From contig NW_023601322.1 in assembly GCF_014898055.3 (NCBI RefSeq), positions 66,678,740 through 66,742,739 of the forward strand: a stretch of 64,000 nucleotides of DNA, given 5' to 3'. The position numbers and the translations under genes are program-made. The notes beneath the pieces were generated by a model. That model saw nothing but the letters and a program-made list of their open reading frames with translations. It had not been told where the DNA came from and searched no databases. The DNA is from Talpa occidentalis (lineage: Eukaryota > Chordata > Mammalia > Eulipotyphla > Talpidae). Positions within the stretch are counted from its first letter, which is position 1; each line of letters begins with the position of its first letter. Shown here piece after piece: positions 12,405 to 24,800 of the stretch.

Positions 12405-12487
<83 letters not shown>
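12404..12487 (+). repeat. (GA)n microsatellite
   Basis: An almost pure GAGAGA run with a few GACAGAGACA interruptions. Purine-rich sequence resumes after the adjacent SINE (about 12810-12960), so the SINE landed inside or beside one longer purine tract. The charged Arg-Glu open frames read from it are artefacts of the repeat. Confidence 0.9.
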
Positions 12488-12542
12488 GCAAAAAGAGAGT
12501 TAAAGAAAAATCATTAAAAGATTCAGAGTAAAGAAATAAACA

Positions 12543-12808
12543 GGGCCTCCCTAGTGGTGCAGGGGGTTGAGCTCAGCATTGTGAAGCTATCCGCAGCCTC
12601 TGCAGCGTGGGCTCCATCCCAGCCGGCCAGGGAGATACCCACATGGCACGGCAGACCTCTCCTGTGTCGCCCACTGCTCCCCTCAGCAGTGTACTTTGGT
12701 CAATCTGCCTGTTCTGTTCCCCGCTCTGTCTGGTGAATCCTCTCACCCTCCCACACCTCTGGCCTGTACCCCAGTTCTTATATGCACAAATAAATCTTTA
12801 AAAAAAAA
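12543..12808 (+). mobile_element. tRNA-derived SINE, type B
   Basis: A full-length copy starting GGGCCTCCCTAGTGGTGCAG, with the conserved body (GCAGACCTCTCCTGTGTCGC, CTCCCCTCAGCAGTGTAC) and an AATAAATCTTTA poly(A) tail. AAGAAATAAACA before and AAGAAATACAGA after form an imperfect target-site duplication. Type B copies have TGAAGCTATCC in the head and GGCCTGTACCCCAGTTCTT near the tail. Confidence 0.9.
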
Positions 12809-13599
12809 GAAATACAGAAACACACTCAGAGGAAGACAGAAAGAGAAAGATGAAAGATAGAGAAATAAGAAGAGAAACAGAAATGGAGATGGGGTGAAGA
12901 GAGAGAGCGAGATTAGAGAAACTGAGAGCCAAGAAGAAAGAGAAGGAAGATGCAGAGGGACAGAGGCTAGGGAGAAGGGGAGGGCACCACTCCTTGCATA
13001 GGAATTTGCACGTACACACAGCACAGGCCACATGCAAATACCATGTGATTAATAATCTGTTGTCTTTGAAGTAAAACTCTTGTTCTGAACTGAGGTTCCT
13101 ACTTCAGTGATGCCTAAAAAAGTGTCTGACATTGACACCATCAGAAAAACAGGATGCTTTCCCCAGGCCCAGGAAAACAGGATATACCTGAGTCAAGATG
13201 ACCAAGGAGGTAACAACAAACTCTGGGGACATGGCAAAGACCAGGATGCCCACTGTGATGGGCTGTCATGGTGGGAGGTTTGCTTATGGTTGCCTGTCTT
13301 TGTTTACTTCACTAGAAAAAGGGGGACTTGAGATGAGATGTTAGAACAGGTTTTTGAGGTAAAATACCCCCGTTCTCTCAGATCCAGTTTTCTGACAATA
13401 AAGTGTGTGTCATAGATTGAATTCCTGTTGCTGTTCAATTGGCTTCTGGCATGACAAGCAGCCCAACCCGGGCATTTTCCAGTTATAGAAGAGTGAGAGG
13501 TTCTACTGGCCCCAAAGCTGGGCCAGAGAGAGACGTGAGGTCTGAGGGCGGGAGCTGCAACTCCTCTGAGGCTCATCCCTGACCCTCTGACCCAGGTGG

Positions 13600-14150
13600 C
13601 CTCACTTTGGAGCCAGTGAATTTGGATGGGAAAAAGATTACATTATCTTTTCTGATATCTAACTGAACTTTGTTATTTTCTTCAGTTATGACAGTAGCAA
13701 CAAACCAGTTCTATTACCCACAACTATGACTTTGTGGTCAGTAGAAATCACATTTATTTTCATATAGTATTATAATACTGCAGCTATTTTGAAATGTTAT
13801 TTATGCTCCCCACTGTTCCAAAATTATGTGAGGTATCAACCTCCTGCTAGATCTTATTTAAAGCACTAATAAAGAAGCATATATTACTATATCACATTAA
13901 AATAGTTTTATAGTTATATTGTAATATAATTAATTGGTTTCTTTGTAATCCTATATATTTTTTCCAATAAAACGGTCTTTTTTCCCCCTACATATTTTAT
14001 TTTATTCATTTTAAAACATTGTTCTAAGACCAAGCCCACTGGCTTTACCAGATTGCCAAAGGGGAACATGACACACACAAGAAAGTTTAAAACTGTAGCT
14101 GGCCTCTGATAGGGACCCCCAGCACCCATCCTTGCAAGCTCGCTGTGCCC
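13600..14150. other. AT-rich intergenic stretch, nothing recognised
   Basis: High AT content with runs such as TATAGTATTATAATACTG. There is no supported gene and no repeat I can name. Confidence 0.5.
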
Positions 14151-14649
14151 TGTACTAATTTACCCAACTCCCCTCTCACTGAGTTGCCCTGAGTCCTCCA
14201 AGAAAAAGCTGCTGAGCAGGATGAACTGTGAAAAGATTTGATTAAGGGAAATGCCTGTGACAGAAGGAACAGTCAAGGGCTAGGAGAACTATGAAGGGGA
14301 GAGGGAGGGAATGTCGGGAGGAAGCATCCTTGACACTATGCAAGTAGAAGGCAACTTTAGTAAGGCCATGGGGGCAATTCTTAAAGTACTGCCAGCTGTC
14401 TGAGGAATCCCCTGTGTCTAGAAATCAGCCTGCCTGAGGATCTCTGCTGAGTTTGGTCATTTGCTTGGAGCAGCCAAGTGGGAAGCTGGCCTTAGAGTTG
14501 GAACAGATGGATTTCAGAGAGAAGCAGCTGGGGTCCTTGGTCAATTTCATGACTTAGAGTGGGAGGTTGGTAAGGAGCATTTTCCTGGCCCACAGTTGCC
14601 TGTCCAGAAAAAGAACATCCAGAAAAATGTTTCCTTGCCTATAAAATGG

Positions 14650-14775
14650 AAGTGGTAAAATTCCCTATCTTACAGTTTTATTGTGAGGATTCATCCAAGT
14701 CTGTAAAACAAAGTTTGCACAGGGTCTGGGACATAGTCAGCTCTCAATAATTGGTAACCATTCTTAGGCTCATTT
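14650..14775 (+). repeat. MIR SINE fragment
   Basis: CTATAAAATGGAAGTGG, TTTATTGTGAGGATTCATCC and CTGGGACATAGTCAGCTCTC keep the order of the sense MIR 3' half. Confidence 0.65.
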
Positions 14776-15019
14776 TAATTATTATTATCATTCTCTTTCT
14801 CAGAGAGAAGGGCTCCAGGACACTGAAGATGGTAGTCATTTCTTCCCACTGGCCCAGCTGGGAAAAGTGGGGACCACTTCCCTACATTCCCCTGGCCTTG
14901 CCCTGTGGCAGGGGTCTTCCCCCAGCTACTGACAGTTCCTGTGTCTGCTGACTCACAGCCAACTTCCTCTCATACAAACAGGAAAACATAGCTGGTCAGC
15001 GAGGCCCCCAGCGCCAGCG

Positions 15020-15021
<2 letters not shown>

Positions 15022-15108
<87 letters not shown>
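15022..15108 (+). repeat. (CA)n microsatellite
   Basis: An uninterrupted CA run of about 43 units, roughly 0.85 kb upstream of the ARAP3 CpG island. A perfect run this long is expected to vary in length between individuals. Confidence 0.95.
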
Positions 15109-15109
<1 letters not shown>

Positions 15110-15929
15110 CTAAGCCCCAGCCCAGCTCTAAGAGGGAAGTGCTGGGGCTCCCCTGCAGGTCACGGGGGAGGGGAAAAGAACCACCTTTCCTCAGGCACTC
15201 CCTTGGTTTCCCCAACCCACCCACCCCCCAGCAAAAAAAGTCCCGCGTAAGGATGAGGAGAGGGGGTTTCTCCCAAGGATGGAGAGGCTACTTAATGGTC
15301 ACTGTGCTCCCTGAGCACCAGCTTTATCTTCAAAAAGGCTCCTCAAACCCTGCTTTCCCAAAGCATGGTTTTCCCTGTTGGGGATGTAGCCCAGCTGAAC
15401 TTCCTACTAGGGATAAAACCCAGGTCCCGCCCGTGAGGAGGTAAAGCCACTTGGCGACTCCCCTGCGGGCCTCTTTTACCAATTCCCCTAGGTCAGATCA
15501 CTGCATCAGGAGGGGCTCCCCAGCTTGGAAGGTTGTGTCTATTCATGATTTCCGGCTACCAACTCTCCCTCCACCCCATCAAACTGGGTGTCAGGAGCCT
15601 GGTACCCTGCTGGGCACGGGAGAAGTGCCCTGGGAGTTTAGAACTCCAGTCCTTTCCCTCCCCTTAGGCGGGTCAGGGAGGGAGCAGAGGAGGGGATGCT
15701 AAGCTGTCCTCTGCAAAGCTCCGCTTTTCCACTCGCGGCTCTGACTCCTGTCCCCATCTCTGCTCTAGTCTCGACTCTTTGCTCCTCTCCCTAAGGATGT
15801 CTCAGCCTCCAGCCCGTTTCCCGCTTCTTTCTCGCTGCCCCCAACCCACCCTCCACGAAAGGGCGGAGAGGTACAGCGCAAGATAAGCCCGGCGGTTGGG
15901 TAAGGACCCAGACCTATAGAAGGCCGGGC

Positions 15930-16340
15930 CGGCCCTTGCACAACCAGCAGCCGGGGGCCCGCCGAGGGAACTGGCCGGGCGGGGCGGGGCGGGGCGGGGC
16001 GGGGCCGGCCGTCGGGGGAGGGCCGAGCGGGGGGCGGGGCCGGCGCCCGGACCCGGAGCCTCGGACGGCGCGGCGGTACCGGGAGCGGACGGCAGCATAG
16101 TGAGGTGAGGACCCCCGCGCTCCCCGCACCCCTGCTTCCCAGACTCCTCCCCATCATCTCCTCGAAGCCTTTCGTGGGACACCAGGCACCCCCCCCGCAG
16201 GTGGCCCTCCCCTCCCCGCCTCCACCCGCCCCTCCCTCGGGTGACCGGCCTTTGCCCCCACCCTCCTCGCGCCCTCCCTCGCCCGCACTGCCCGGGGCTG
16301 CCCGGCCCACCCCAGCTCTTGCCCAGCGCACCTCCAGGCC
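15930..16340 (+). promoter_or_regulatory. ARAP3: ARAP3 CpG-island promoter
   Basis: The GC content and CpG density rise sharply. A tandem GC-box run (GGGCGGGGC units, about 15976-16005) and a second GC box near 16031 lie just upstream of the first exon. No TATA box is evident, which suits a dispersed-start CpG-island promoter. The start site is inferred from the splice donor at 16104/16105 and is not precisely located. Confidence 0.7.
16050..16104 (+). other. ARAP3: ARAP3 exon 1, non-coding (start approximate)
   Basis: The donor GCATAGTGAG|GTGAGG at 16104/16105 follows a GC-box cluster. The next usable acceptor in sense is at 17674/17675, just before the SAM-domain exon, so this is the likely 5' UTR exon. 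The left edge is only an estimate. Confidence 0.55.
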
Positions 16341-17691
16341 CGCAGTCCCGTGCCCTCGGGCCGCGCCTGAGTCAGCGGGCTACTGGGCTCTGAGTCAGGG
16401 CCGCAGGCTCAGCACCCCGGAGCTAGCGGAAAGAAACCAGAACTGATGCTGAGGCGGAGAGGGAGTCATAGTCAGGACCCCTAAGAGAGAAGCGGAGAGG
16501 GCCCTACAGGCAGAGAGAGAGATACCTAGTCAGAGGTGGCTAGAACACAGACACAACTAAAGATCTAGTTAAATTTGGAGACTGAGGCAAAAGGCAGGCT
16601 TAATGACTGAGAACAAAACAAAGAGAGGGACAAAGATAGATTTAGAGGTACAGACTGGGAGAAGGCAGAGGTAAAACTCAGGGGAGACAAAAATCAGAGA
16701 CTGTCCGGGGAATAGAGGACCATTAGGGTCAAATTGGCATAAATAGGACAGAGCCTCAGAGATCTGAGCCCAGCAGCATGTACCGGGAAAAGGCTTGGAG
16801 AAAGCAGAGGTGGAGAGATGTCATTTCATGGAGCTGAGTGCCTACACGCTTCGCATTCACATGCATGTACACACATGTGAACATACTGCAGGTGGGTAGG
16901 GAGTGAAGCCCCTGGAGTAGCCTCGGCCTCTGGCCCCTCATCTGCCTGCCCAGCTCTCGACCCCATCCCTGCTCCCAAGCGACCTCTGCCCAGGGCCAGG
17001 ACCCCACATGCTGGAACTAGTTAGGACTCTCTGTGCAGCCTGACCAAGGCAGGCAGGATGTGGGGGCGGCAGGGGCTGGAAGGACAGGAAGGAAGTCTGA
17101 ACAGAGACAATAGGTGGAAGGGGAGGAGGAACTGGGAATGGCCAGGATTAGGATGGCCGAGCCTGTGCCTCAACTCTGCAAACTCTGGAAATGGATTTGC
17201 ACTTCCTCTTCCTTAGGCCACAGCTGCCCCTGTCCCCACCTTATGCTACAGAGGGATCAGAACACATCATGGGCCCCTCCTCGGCATTGCACTCCACCCT
17301 GGCCCAGTGGGACTCTTGTCATCTTGTCCCCAGTGTATTTAGTTGGGTGTGCAGTAATGCAGAGGCACAACTTTTACCTAGACCAAGGGTGAGCTGAAGC
17401 TTGGGGCCAACTCTACAAAGACTTGCTATAAGCCTGAGGCAAATCTCTTTTCCTCTCTGGACTTCAGTTTTCTCATCTGAAAATGAACAGATTCTCCTAG
17501 AGTGAGAAAGTCCTTTCTCATGTTTTGGGATGGCTAGGCTGCTAGATGCAAGCCTCTGGCATTTTTCTTTAGAGGAAGACTGGAGTCTGGTATCCCTAGT
17601 CCAGGCCTCAGACTTTGGGACTGGGAGGGGGAATCTCAGCCTGAGCCCTCCCTTCACCCTGCCCCTCCCCCCAGCAATGGCCTGAGCGCCC

Positions 17692-18215
17692 ATGGCTGCC
17701 CCTCAGGACCTGGACATCGCTGTGTGGCTGGCCACCGTGCACCTGGAGCAGTATGCAGACATCTTCCGGCAGCATGGCTTGGCTACGGCGGGTGCAGCCC
17801 GGGGCCTGGGCCACGAGGAACTGAGGCAGCTGGGCATCAGCGCCACAGGGCACCGGAAACGCATTCTGCGCCTGCTGCAGTGCAGTGCTGCAGAGGCCTC
17901 CCAGGATCCCCAATCGGATAGTGCCATGGAGCCATCTCCCAGCCCAGTCCCTGAACCCCAGTCCTCCAAGCCTGTCCCCAAGCCCAGGACAGTGTTTGGT
18001 GGGCTCAGTGGCCCTGCCACCACCCAGAGACCTGGGTTGAGCCCAGCTCTCTGGAGACCAGATGTATCCAGGAGCTCAGAGTCCAGCCCGAGGTACCCGC
18101 CTCTCCCCACCTCCTCCTCCGAACAGCCATCAGCCTTGAATACCATGGAGATGATGCCCAATGCCATCTACTTCGGCCTGGATTTAAGAGGCGGGGCACA
18201 GGCAGCTCAGGAAAA
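17692..18215 (+). other. ARAP3: ARAP3 coding exon with SAM domain
   Basis: Residues 4-68 form the SAM domain (DLDIAVWLATVHLEQYADIF through GISATGHRKRILRLLQ), which in human ARAP3 pairs with the SAM domain of SHIP2. The rest of the exon encodes a Pro/Ser-rich linker. The exon begins at the acceptor 17674/17675. A two-codon upstream frame, ATG GCC TGA, precedes the true start. Confidence 0.93.
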
Positions 18216-21200
18216 GTGAGTGATGTTGACACTTTGGGGTTCCCATGCTGGGGGAGGGGATCTAAAGCTGGGGAGTGGGTAGAGAGGAGCAATAGGTTGA
18301 GAACAGTCCTTTCTCCTTTCTCTCTTAATGACCAATAGACCTTTCCCCTCAGGGCTTCGGACACTTCCCAGACAGCTGCCCCCACCCCTGCCCTCAGGCC
18401 CACAACAGGCACAGGTAGGTGGATTATCATGGGTTGGAGGAAAAGAGTTGGTCCACTTCAACATCTCACACTTTCCCATCTGATATTTTCTTCTCCATTC
18501 TACGTCCTGGCAGTGCACATCATGGACCCTGGGTGCCTGTACTATGGTGTCCAGCCTGTGGGGGTTCCAGGGGCCCCCGACAGAAGAGAGGGCAGAGGTA
18601 TCTGTCAGGACAGGGCCGATCACAGGTGAGTACTCAATAGGGTGGTGATGGCAGGAAGAAGGAAAGCCTGAGGAGCAGCTGAACTGTTGTATCCAGTTAC
18701 TCATCAAATATGCACTGAGTGTCCACTGTCCTGCAGCATGCACTCAAGATGAAGGATGAATATAACAGACCCACTCCAATCCTAAGCAACTTGTGACTTA
18801 GGGAACATTCAAGAAATAGAGCAAATAGGGCCTCCCCGGTGGCGCAGCGGTTGAGCGCTGGGTTGCGAGGCTGCCCGCAGCCTCTGAAGCGCCGGTTCGA
18901 TCCCCAAGGGTCCCACATGGCACCCAGACCTCTCCTGCCTCCCGCTGCTCCCCTCAGCAGGGTACTTCAGTCTGTCTGTTCTGCTCCCTGCTCTGGCTCT
19001 GGTGAATTCTCTCGCCCTCCTACGTTCTGACTGTACCCAGTGCTTGTATAAATAAATAAATGAATAGATCTTTAAAAAAAAAAAAAGAAATAGAGCAAAT
19101 AGACAAGCTAATGGATATGTAATTTAAAATTGGGAGACATGCTTTTTGTCCTTCACTTAACAAATCTTTTTTGAGCTGCTGTCGCATGCTGAATGTTGTT
19201 GTAGATACTTAGACTGAATCAATCAGAAAATCCTGGTCTTATGGGGAGATAGTCAATTAACAATAAATAAATAAAAAAATATGTTAAAAAGGTGTTAAAT
19301 GTCATGGGAAAAAAATAGGGCAGGGAAAGAGGGCTGGAATGAAGTAATGGGAGGAGTGGACTGCAGTTTTTCATGAAGTGTTGCCAGAGCAATAAGAAAT
19401 GACATCTGGGGCCTCCCTAGTAGCGCAGGGGATTGAGTGCAACGCTGTGAAGCTGTCTGCAGGCTCTGCAGCGAGTTTGAGCCCCAGCTGGAGAGCTACC
19501 CACATGGCGCAGCAGACCTCTCCTGTCTCCCCCGCTGCTCCCCTCAGCAGTGTACTTCGGTCTATCTGCCTGTTCTGTTCCCCACTCTGTCTCTGGTGAA
19601 TCCTCTCACCTCCTGCGTCTCTGGCCTGTACCCCAGTTCTTATAATCATAAATAAATAAATCTTTAAAAAAAAAAAAAGATATGACATTTGAACAAAAAC
19701 CTAATGGGTCTGAAAGAGTTAGCCATGATCATCCATCACTTGAGCCATTGGTATTTGGGGGAAGAGTGTCCCTCCCGGGGGGAGTGTCAGAATAGAGGCT
19801 TCTCCAGGCCATGTGCTGGGGATGGGGTTGTCCAGGAGCTGCATGAGCTGGGGCTGAGTGGGTCAGGGTGGAGGAGTGGGAGGACATAAGGTCAGAGGCT
19901 AGAGGGACCAGATGGGGTAGAACCTCTTAGGGACTTTCACTTTTACTCTGAGTGAAATGGGAAGTCATTGGAAGGATTCTGACTTAACATTTAAGAATCC
20001 CTCTGGTTGCTGTGTTGGATGATCTGTGGAGGGCAAAAGCAGAAGCAGAGAGACCAGTTAGGAGGTTGCTACAGTAATCTTGCTGAGAGATCTCACTAGC
20101 AAGAGGATAATGCAGATGGTGAGGAGTGGTTGCGTTTTGCTTATATTTTGAAGGCAAACAATACTAGTACACTGGGGTGTGAGAGAAAACAGCAGTCAAG
20201 ATGACTTCAGGGGTTTCAGTTTGAGTCTCCTGCCTAGTGTGGTGGCCACGATCACCTGTGACTGTGGAACACATGGCATGTGGCTAGTCAGAACTGAGAT
20301 GCATTAGAACTTAGAACCACTAGCAGATTTCAAAGACTTAGTTCAAAAAAAGGATGACTACAACTGATGTAGCTACTAGAAAGTTTTAAATGACATGTGT
20401 CTTTCGCTCTGACTTCTGTTGGATGCTGTTCTGAACAGCTCAAAGCAGCTGGATTTGCCATAGCCTGGGGTGCAGAAGATTGCGCGTTAAGCAAGAGGGA
20501 TGGATCAGAGTTCAGTTTCGGACACTTTGCATTTGAAGTGTATTTATATACCCAAGAGGAGAAGACAAATTGGCCATTAGACATACAAGCCTGGATGGCA
20601 GGGGAGAGGTGTGAACTGGAGATCTGAATCTGGGAGTATGCAGCGTTTACATGGTTGCATGTAACCGAATGCGAGTGTCAATAGCGAAGGGGACTGAGAT
20701 CAGCGTCCTGGCTCACTCTTCTATGAAGAGGTTTGGAGAAGGGGAAGAATCAGCAAAACAGATGGAAAAGAAATCTTTAGTGGAGTAGAAGGGAAGTCTG
20801 GAGAAAGTGATGTATTTGGAGCCCAGTGAAGAAAATGTCGAAGGAGGAGGTCAAGGTCAGTTTATGTTGAGTGTTGCTGAGTGGCCCAGGCAAGCAAACT
20901 GACCTCCAGATCTGGCAGCACAGGGTCACTGGGATCCTTGGCAGGTAATGGGGAGAAAGCTTAATCAGAGTGGGCTTAAGAGAATGGAAGGAGAGGAGAC
21001 TGATGATGTTTTGGGGGGCTTTTTCTGCAAAGAAGAGCAAAGAGTAGGAGCTGTTGTTGATAGTAAAAGTGAGGATTTTTTTTTTTGAAAGGTGGAATGT
21101 GACATGTTTGTAGGTGAATGGGAATGATCTGTTAGAAAAGACAGATTAGCTGACGTAAGGTCAAGAAAGAGAATGTCTGCAGCGATGGCCTCGTGTAAGT

Positions 21201-21773
21201 GAGAGGAATAGAATCAAATCACAGAGGAGGCTTTAGACAGGAGTGTGAATCTAGTAACAGGAAGAAGGCCAGGTGTGTGTGAATTGGGTAGATGAGGCAC
21301 TGGGAATCTGTGGGGGCTCTCATCCTGTTGCTTCTATTTCTCAGTGAAGTAGGGTAGAGCAGTAGTTCTCAACCTGAGCTGCACATAGCATAGGGAACTT
21401 TTCATGCCTGGGCCCCACTCCCAGAGGTTCAGGTTGAAAGTGGTAAGGGTTCTGTATATTTTTAAGTTTCCCAAGTCATTCTGTGCTGCTGTTTAAGAAC
21501 TGCTGAAAAGTGGGCCTCCCCGGTGGCGCAGAGGTTGAGCGCTGGGTTGCAAAGCTGCCCGCGGCCTCTGCGGCGCCGGTTCGATCCCCGGCTGCTACCT
21601 CTCCTGCCGCCCGCTGCTCCCCTCAGCAGTGTACTTTGGTCCTTCTGCCTGTTCTGCTCCCCGCTCTGGCTCTGGTGAATTCTCTCACCCTCCCGCGCTT
21701 CTGACTGTACCCAGTGCATGTATAAACAAAACAAACAAACAAACAAATAAAGAAAGAAAACATGCCTCTCTAA

Positions 21774-21804
<31 letters not shown>

Positions 21805-24800
21805 GAACTGCTGAAAAGTGATAGAGAATACTAGAAGGCTTTTGCTAGGAATAAGAAAGACCTGAGGGATGAGAAAAAGCAACCCAAGGAGGCAAGTTCT
21901 GGGCAGAGAGACGAGCATATGTGAAGCAAAGAAACACTAGCCTGTGGCTGGACTGTAGTGAACAAGGGTGAGGTCAGGGGAACAACCTTGGGTCTCACTG
22001 TACAAGACCTTGCAGCTCATGATAAGGAATCTGGATTTATCCTAAGTGCAAATGGAAAGTTCTTGCAGGATTTCACACAGGGGAATGAAGTGATTTCATT
22101 TACATTTTCAAATGGTTTGTGGGAGGGAGGGCAAGAGTGGAAACAACCAACCAGTTAGGCAATTCATATCACCCTGGTTAAGAATAGATGGGAACTTGGT
22201 CCAGGGAGAGAAAGACAAGAACATTTTGGAGGAAAGAACTTATTGATTAGATATAGGCAGCCGTGGCAGGGAACCATCTATACAATCCTTCCCCAACTCT
22301 GCCATCAATATGCATGGGAAAGGAGGGAGATGGACATTTTCCCAATAAAATGTTGAAGTATGCTCAGGGAAGAAGCTCCATGCTAATTCTCTGGGTTCCC
22401 AACCGCCCTATTTCCCTGCTTGAAAAGCAGATCCAGTACCTGCCGGGCATTCTACTAGTTGCTAGAGGTGGGCTGACCAGGGATCTGGGTCTAATGTGTG
22501 TGTCCCCCTCTGTCTTGCCTCCCACAAGGCTTAGCAGGCAAGATCTGGAGGCACGGGAGGATGCTGGCTATGCCAGCCTTGAGCTGCCTGGGGACTCCAC
22601 TCTCTCACTGCCCACCCTGGACGCAGAGACCAGTGATGACCTCATCTCACCCTATGCCAGCTTCTCCTCCACAGCCGACCGCCCCACACCGCTGCTCAGT
22701 GGCTGGCTAGACAAGCTCTCCCCTCAGGGGTAGGCTGCTGGGAAGGGAAACAGAGGGTGGGGAGGGAGGCTGGGAGGTGGTGGTGGGGGTCAGGTCCGAA
22801 GTGCTCCCAGACCCTAAGCATCCCCCACTGCTCAATGATCTTGCCCCCCTGCCCTTCCTCAGAAACTACGTGTTCCAGAGGCGTTTTGTGCAATTCAACG
22901 GAAGGAGTCTGATGTACTTTGGCAGTGACAAGGTGAGAGTCTAGGAGATGCTTCATGGGGACTGCGGAGGGGAAAGGAGGGCTGAGAGAGGCTCAGAATT
23001 GGAAGGAGGAATGCCCACGGTGGGGGGGAGGGGTGACCACATGACTGGTGTGAGCACAAAGTACCTGTGTTAGCCCCTGTACCCCACTACCTGTGGACCG
23101 AGTGCAGATCTCACTGAAAGCTGGTGCCAGCTCCTGAGGTCAGTGTGCATGGTTGAGTTTCTGTCCCCGTGGTCACTGGGCTGTCTTTCCAGGATCCCTT
23201 CCCCAAGGGTGTGATCCCTCTGACTGCCATGGAGATGACCCGCAGCAGCAAGGACAACAAGTTTCAGGTCATCACCAGCCAGAGGGTGTTTGTGTTCCGC
23301 ACAGAGAGCGAGGGTGAGTGCCAATGTCTACTGGGTTAATATGGGAGCAGGGGGGCCGTGTAAGCACACAACCCCCTCACCTGTATCCCTGTCCCCCACC
23401 AGCTCAGCGGGACATGTGGTGCTCCACACTGCAGTCTTGCCTGAAGGAGCAGCGCCTCCTGGGACACCCCCGGGCCCCCCAGCCACCGCGACCCCTCCGC
23501 ACAGGCGTGCTAGAGCTGCGTGGACACAAGGCCAAGGTGTTTGCTGCCTTGAGCCCTGGAGAGCTGGCACTGTACAAGAGTGAGCAGGTGAAGAATATCA
23601 GGCCGGGGCCAAGGAGTCTGGCCTAGCCTGTTCTGGCACCTCACTGTGCCTGTCCCCCAACCTCCCTCCTCCCTTACCCCCCAGGCCTTCTCTCTGGGCA
23701 TTGGAATATGCTTCATTGAACTGCAAGGCTGCAGTGTCCGGGAGACCAAGAGTCGCAGTTTCGACCTACTCACGCCCCATCGCTGCTTCAGGTGGGGCCC
23801 AGACTGGCAGGAGCAAGGCTGGGGAAGAGACTTTCGAGGGAGGCACAGAGTACAGGGGACTGGAGGCCTCCTCAGTAGCATGTCAATGGGTATACACTAA
23901 TGGGAATTCAGTGTGCAGGGTCAAGGATGTTAGGAGAACCTGGACTGGTCCAGATGTGGCTGGCGGCAACTCTTGTGGGAAAGGCCAGTGGGATGGGACA
24001 GGTTGGGGGGTGTCCATGCCCACAGACTGGCTGTCCACCCCTCAGCTTCACAGCCGAGTCTGGGGGGGCTCGGCAGAGCTGGGCGGCCGCTCTGCAGGAA
24101 GCAGTAACCGAGACCCTGTCTGACTACGAGGTGGCTGAGAAGATCTGGTCCAATCGGGCAAATCGGCACTGTGCAGACTGTGGGGTCTCTCGGCCGGACT
24201 GGGCTGCTGTCAACCTGGGAGTTGTCATCTGCAAGCAGTGTGCAGGTAAGGGCCTGGCACCTTGAGCTGAAATAGGGTGAGGGAGGGAGGCTGGGGCAGG
24301 AGGGCTCAGGTGTACCCACGCCACACCCTCTTCATACCCTGACAGGTCAGCACCGGGCCCTGGGTTCTGGGATCTCCAAGGTACAGAGCCTGAAACTGGA
24401 CACAAGTGTCTGGACTAATGAGATAGTGCAGGTGAGGAGAAGTCTAAGAGGGAGATTGGGGGGTGGGGATGGAAGAGATATAAAAATGACTTGGGGCCCA
24501 GCTTGGGTCAGAATTGGAATGTCTGGGGACTTGAGTTCTTGTCACATGCCCTTTGTCATCCTGCAGTTGTTCATTGTTTTGGGAAATGAGCGTGCCAATC
24601 GATTCTGGGCAGGGGCATTACCTCCAGGGGAGGGACTGCATCCAGATACAGCCCCTGGTCCCCGGGGAGAGTTCATCTCCCGGAAGTACCGCCTGGGTCT
24701 CTTCCGGAAGCCCCACCCTCAGTACCCAGATCACAGCCAGCTTCTCCAGGTAGGAGGGACAGGTTGGGCCAGATGGGGAGAGGAAAGCAGTCTCTGAGTT

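Noticed and set aside
12252..12531. Arg-Glu-rich open frames
   Set aside because: They are translations of the GA microsatellite.
15765..16331. 188-codon minus-strand frame over the ARAP3 promoter
   Set aside because: Low-complexity Pro/Arg/Gly translation of a GC-box-rich island, with no splice or homology support.
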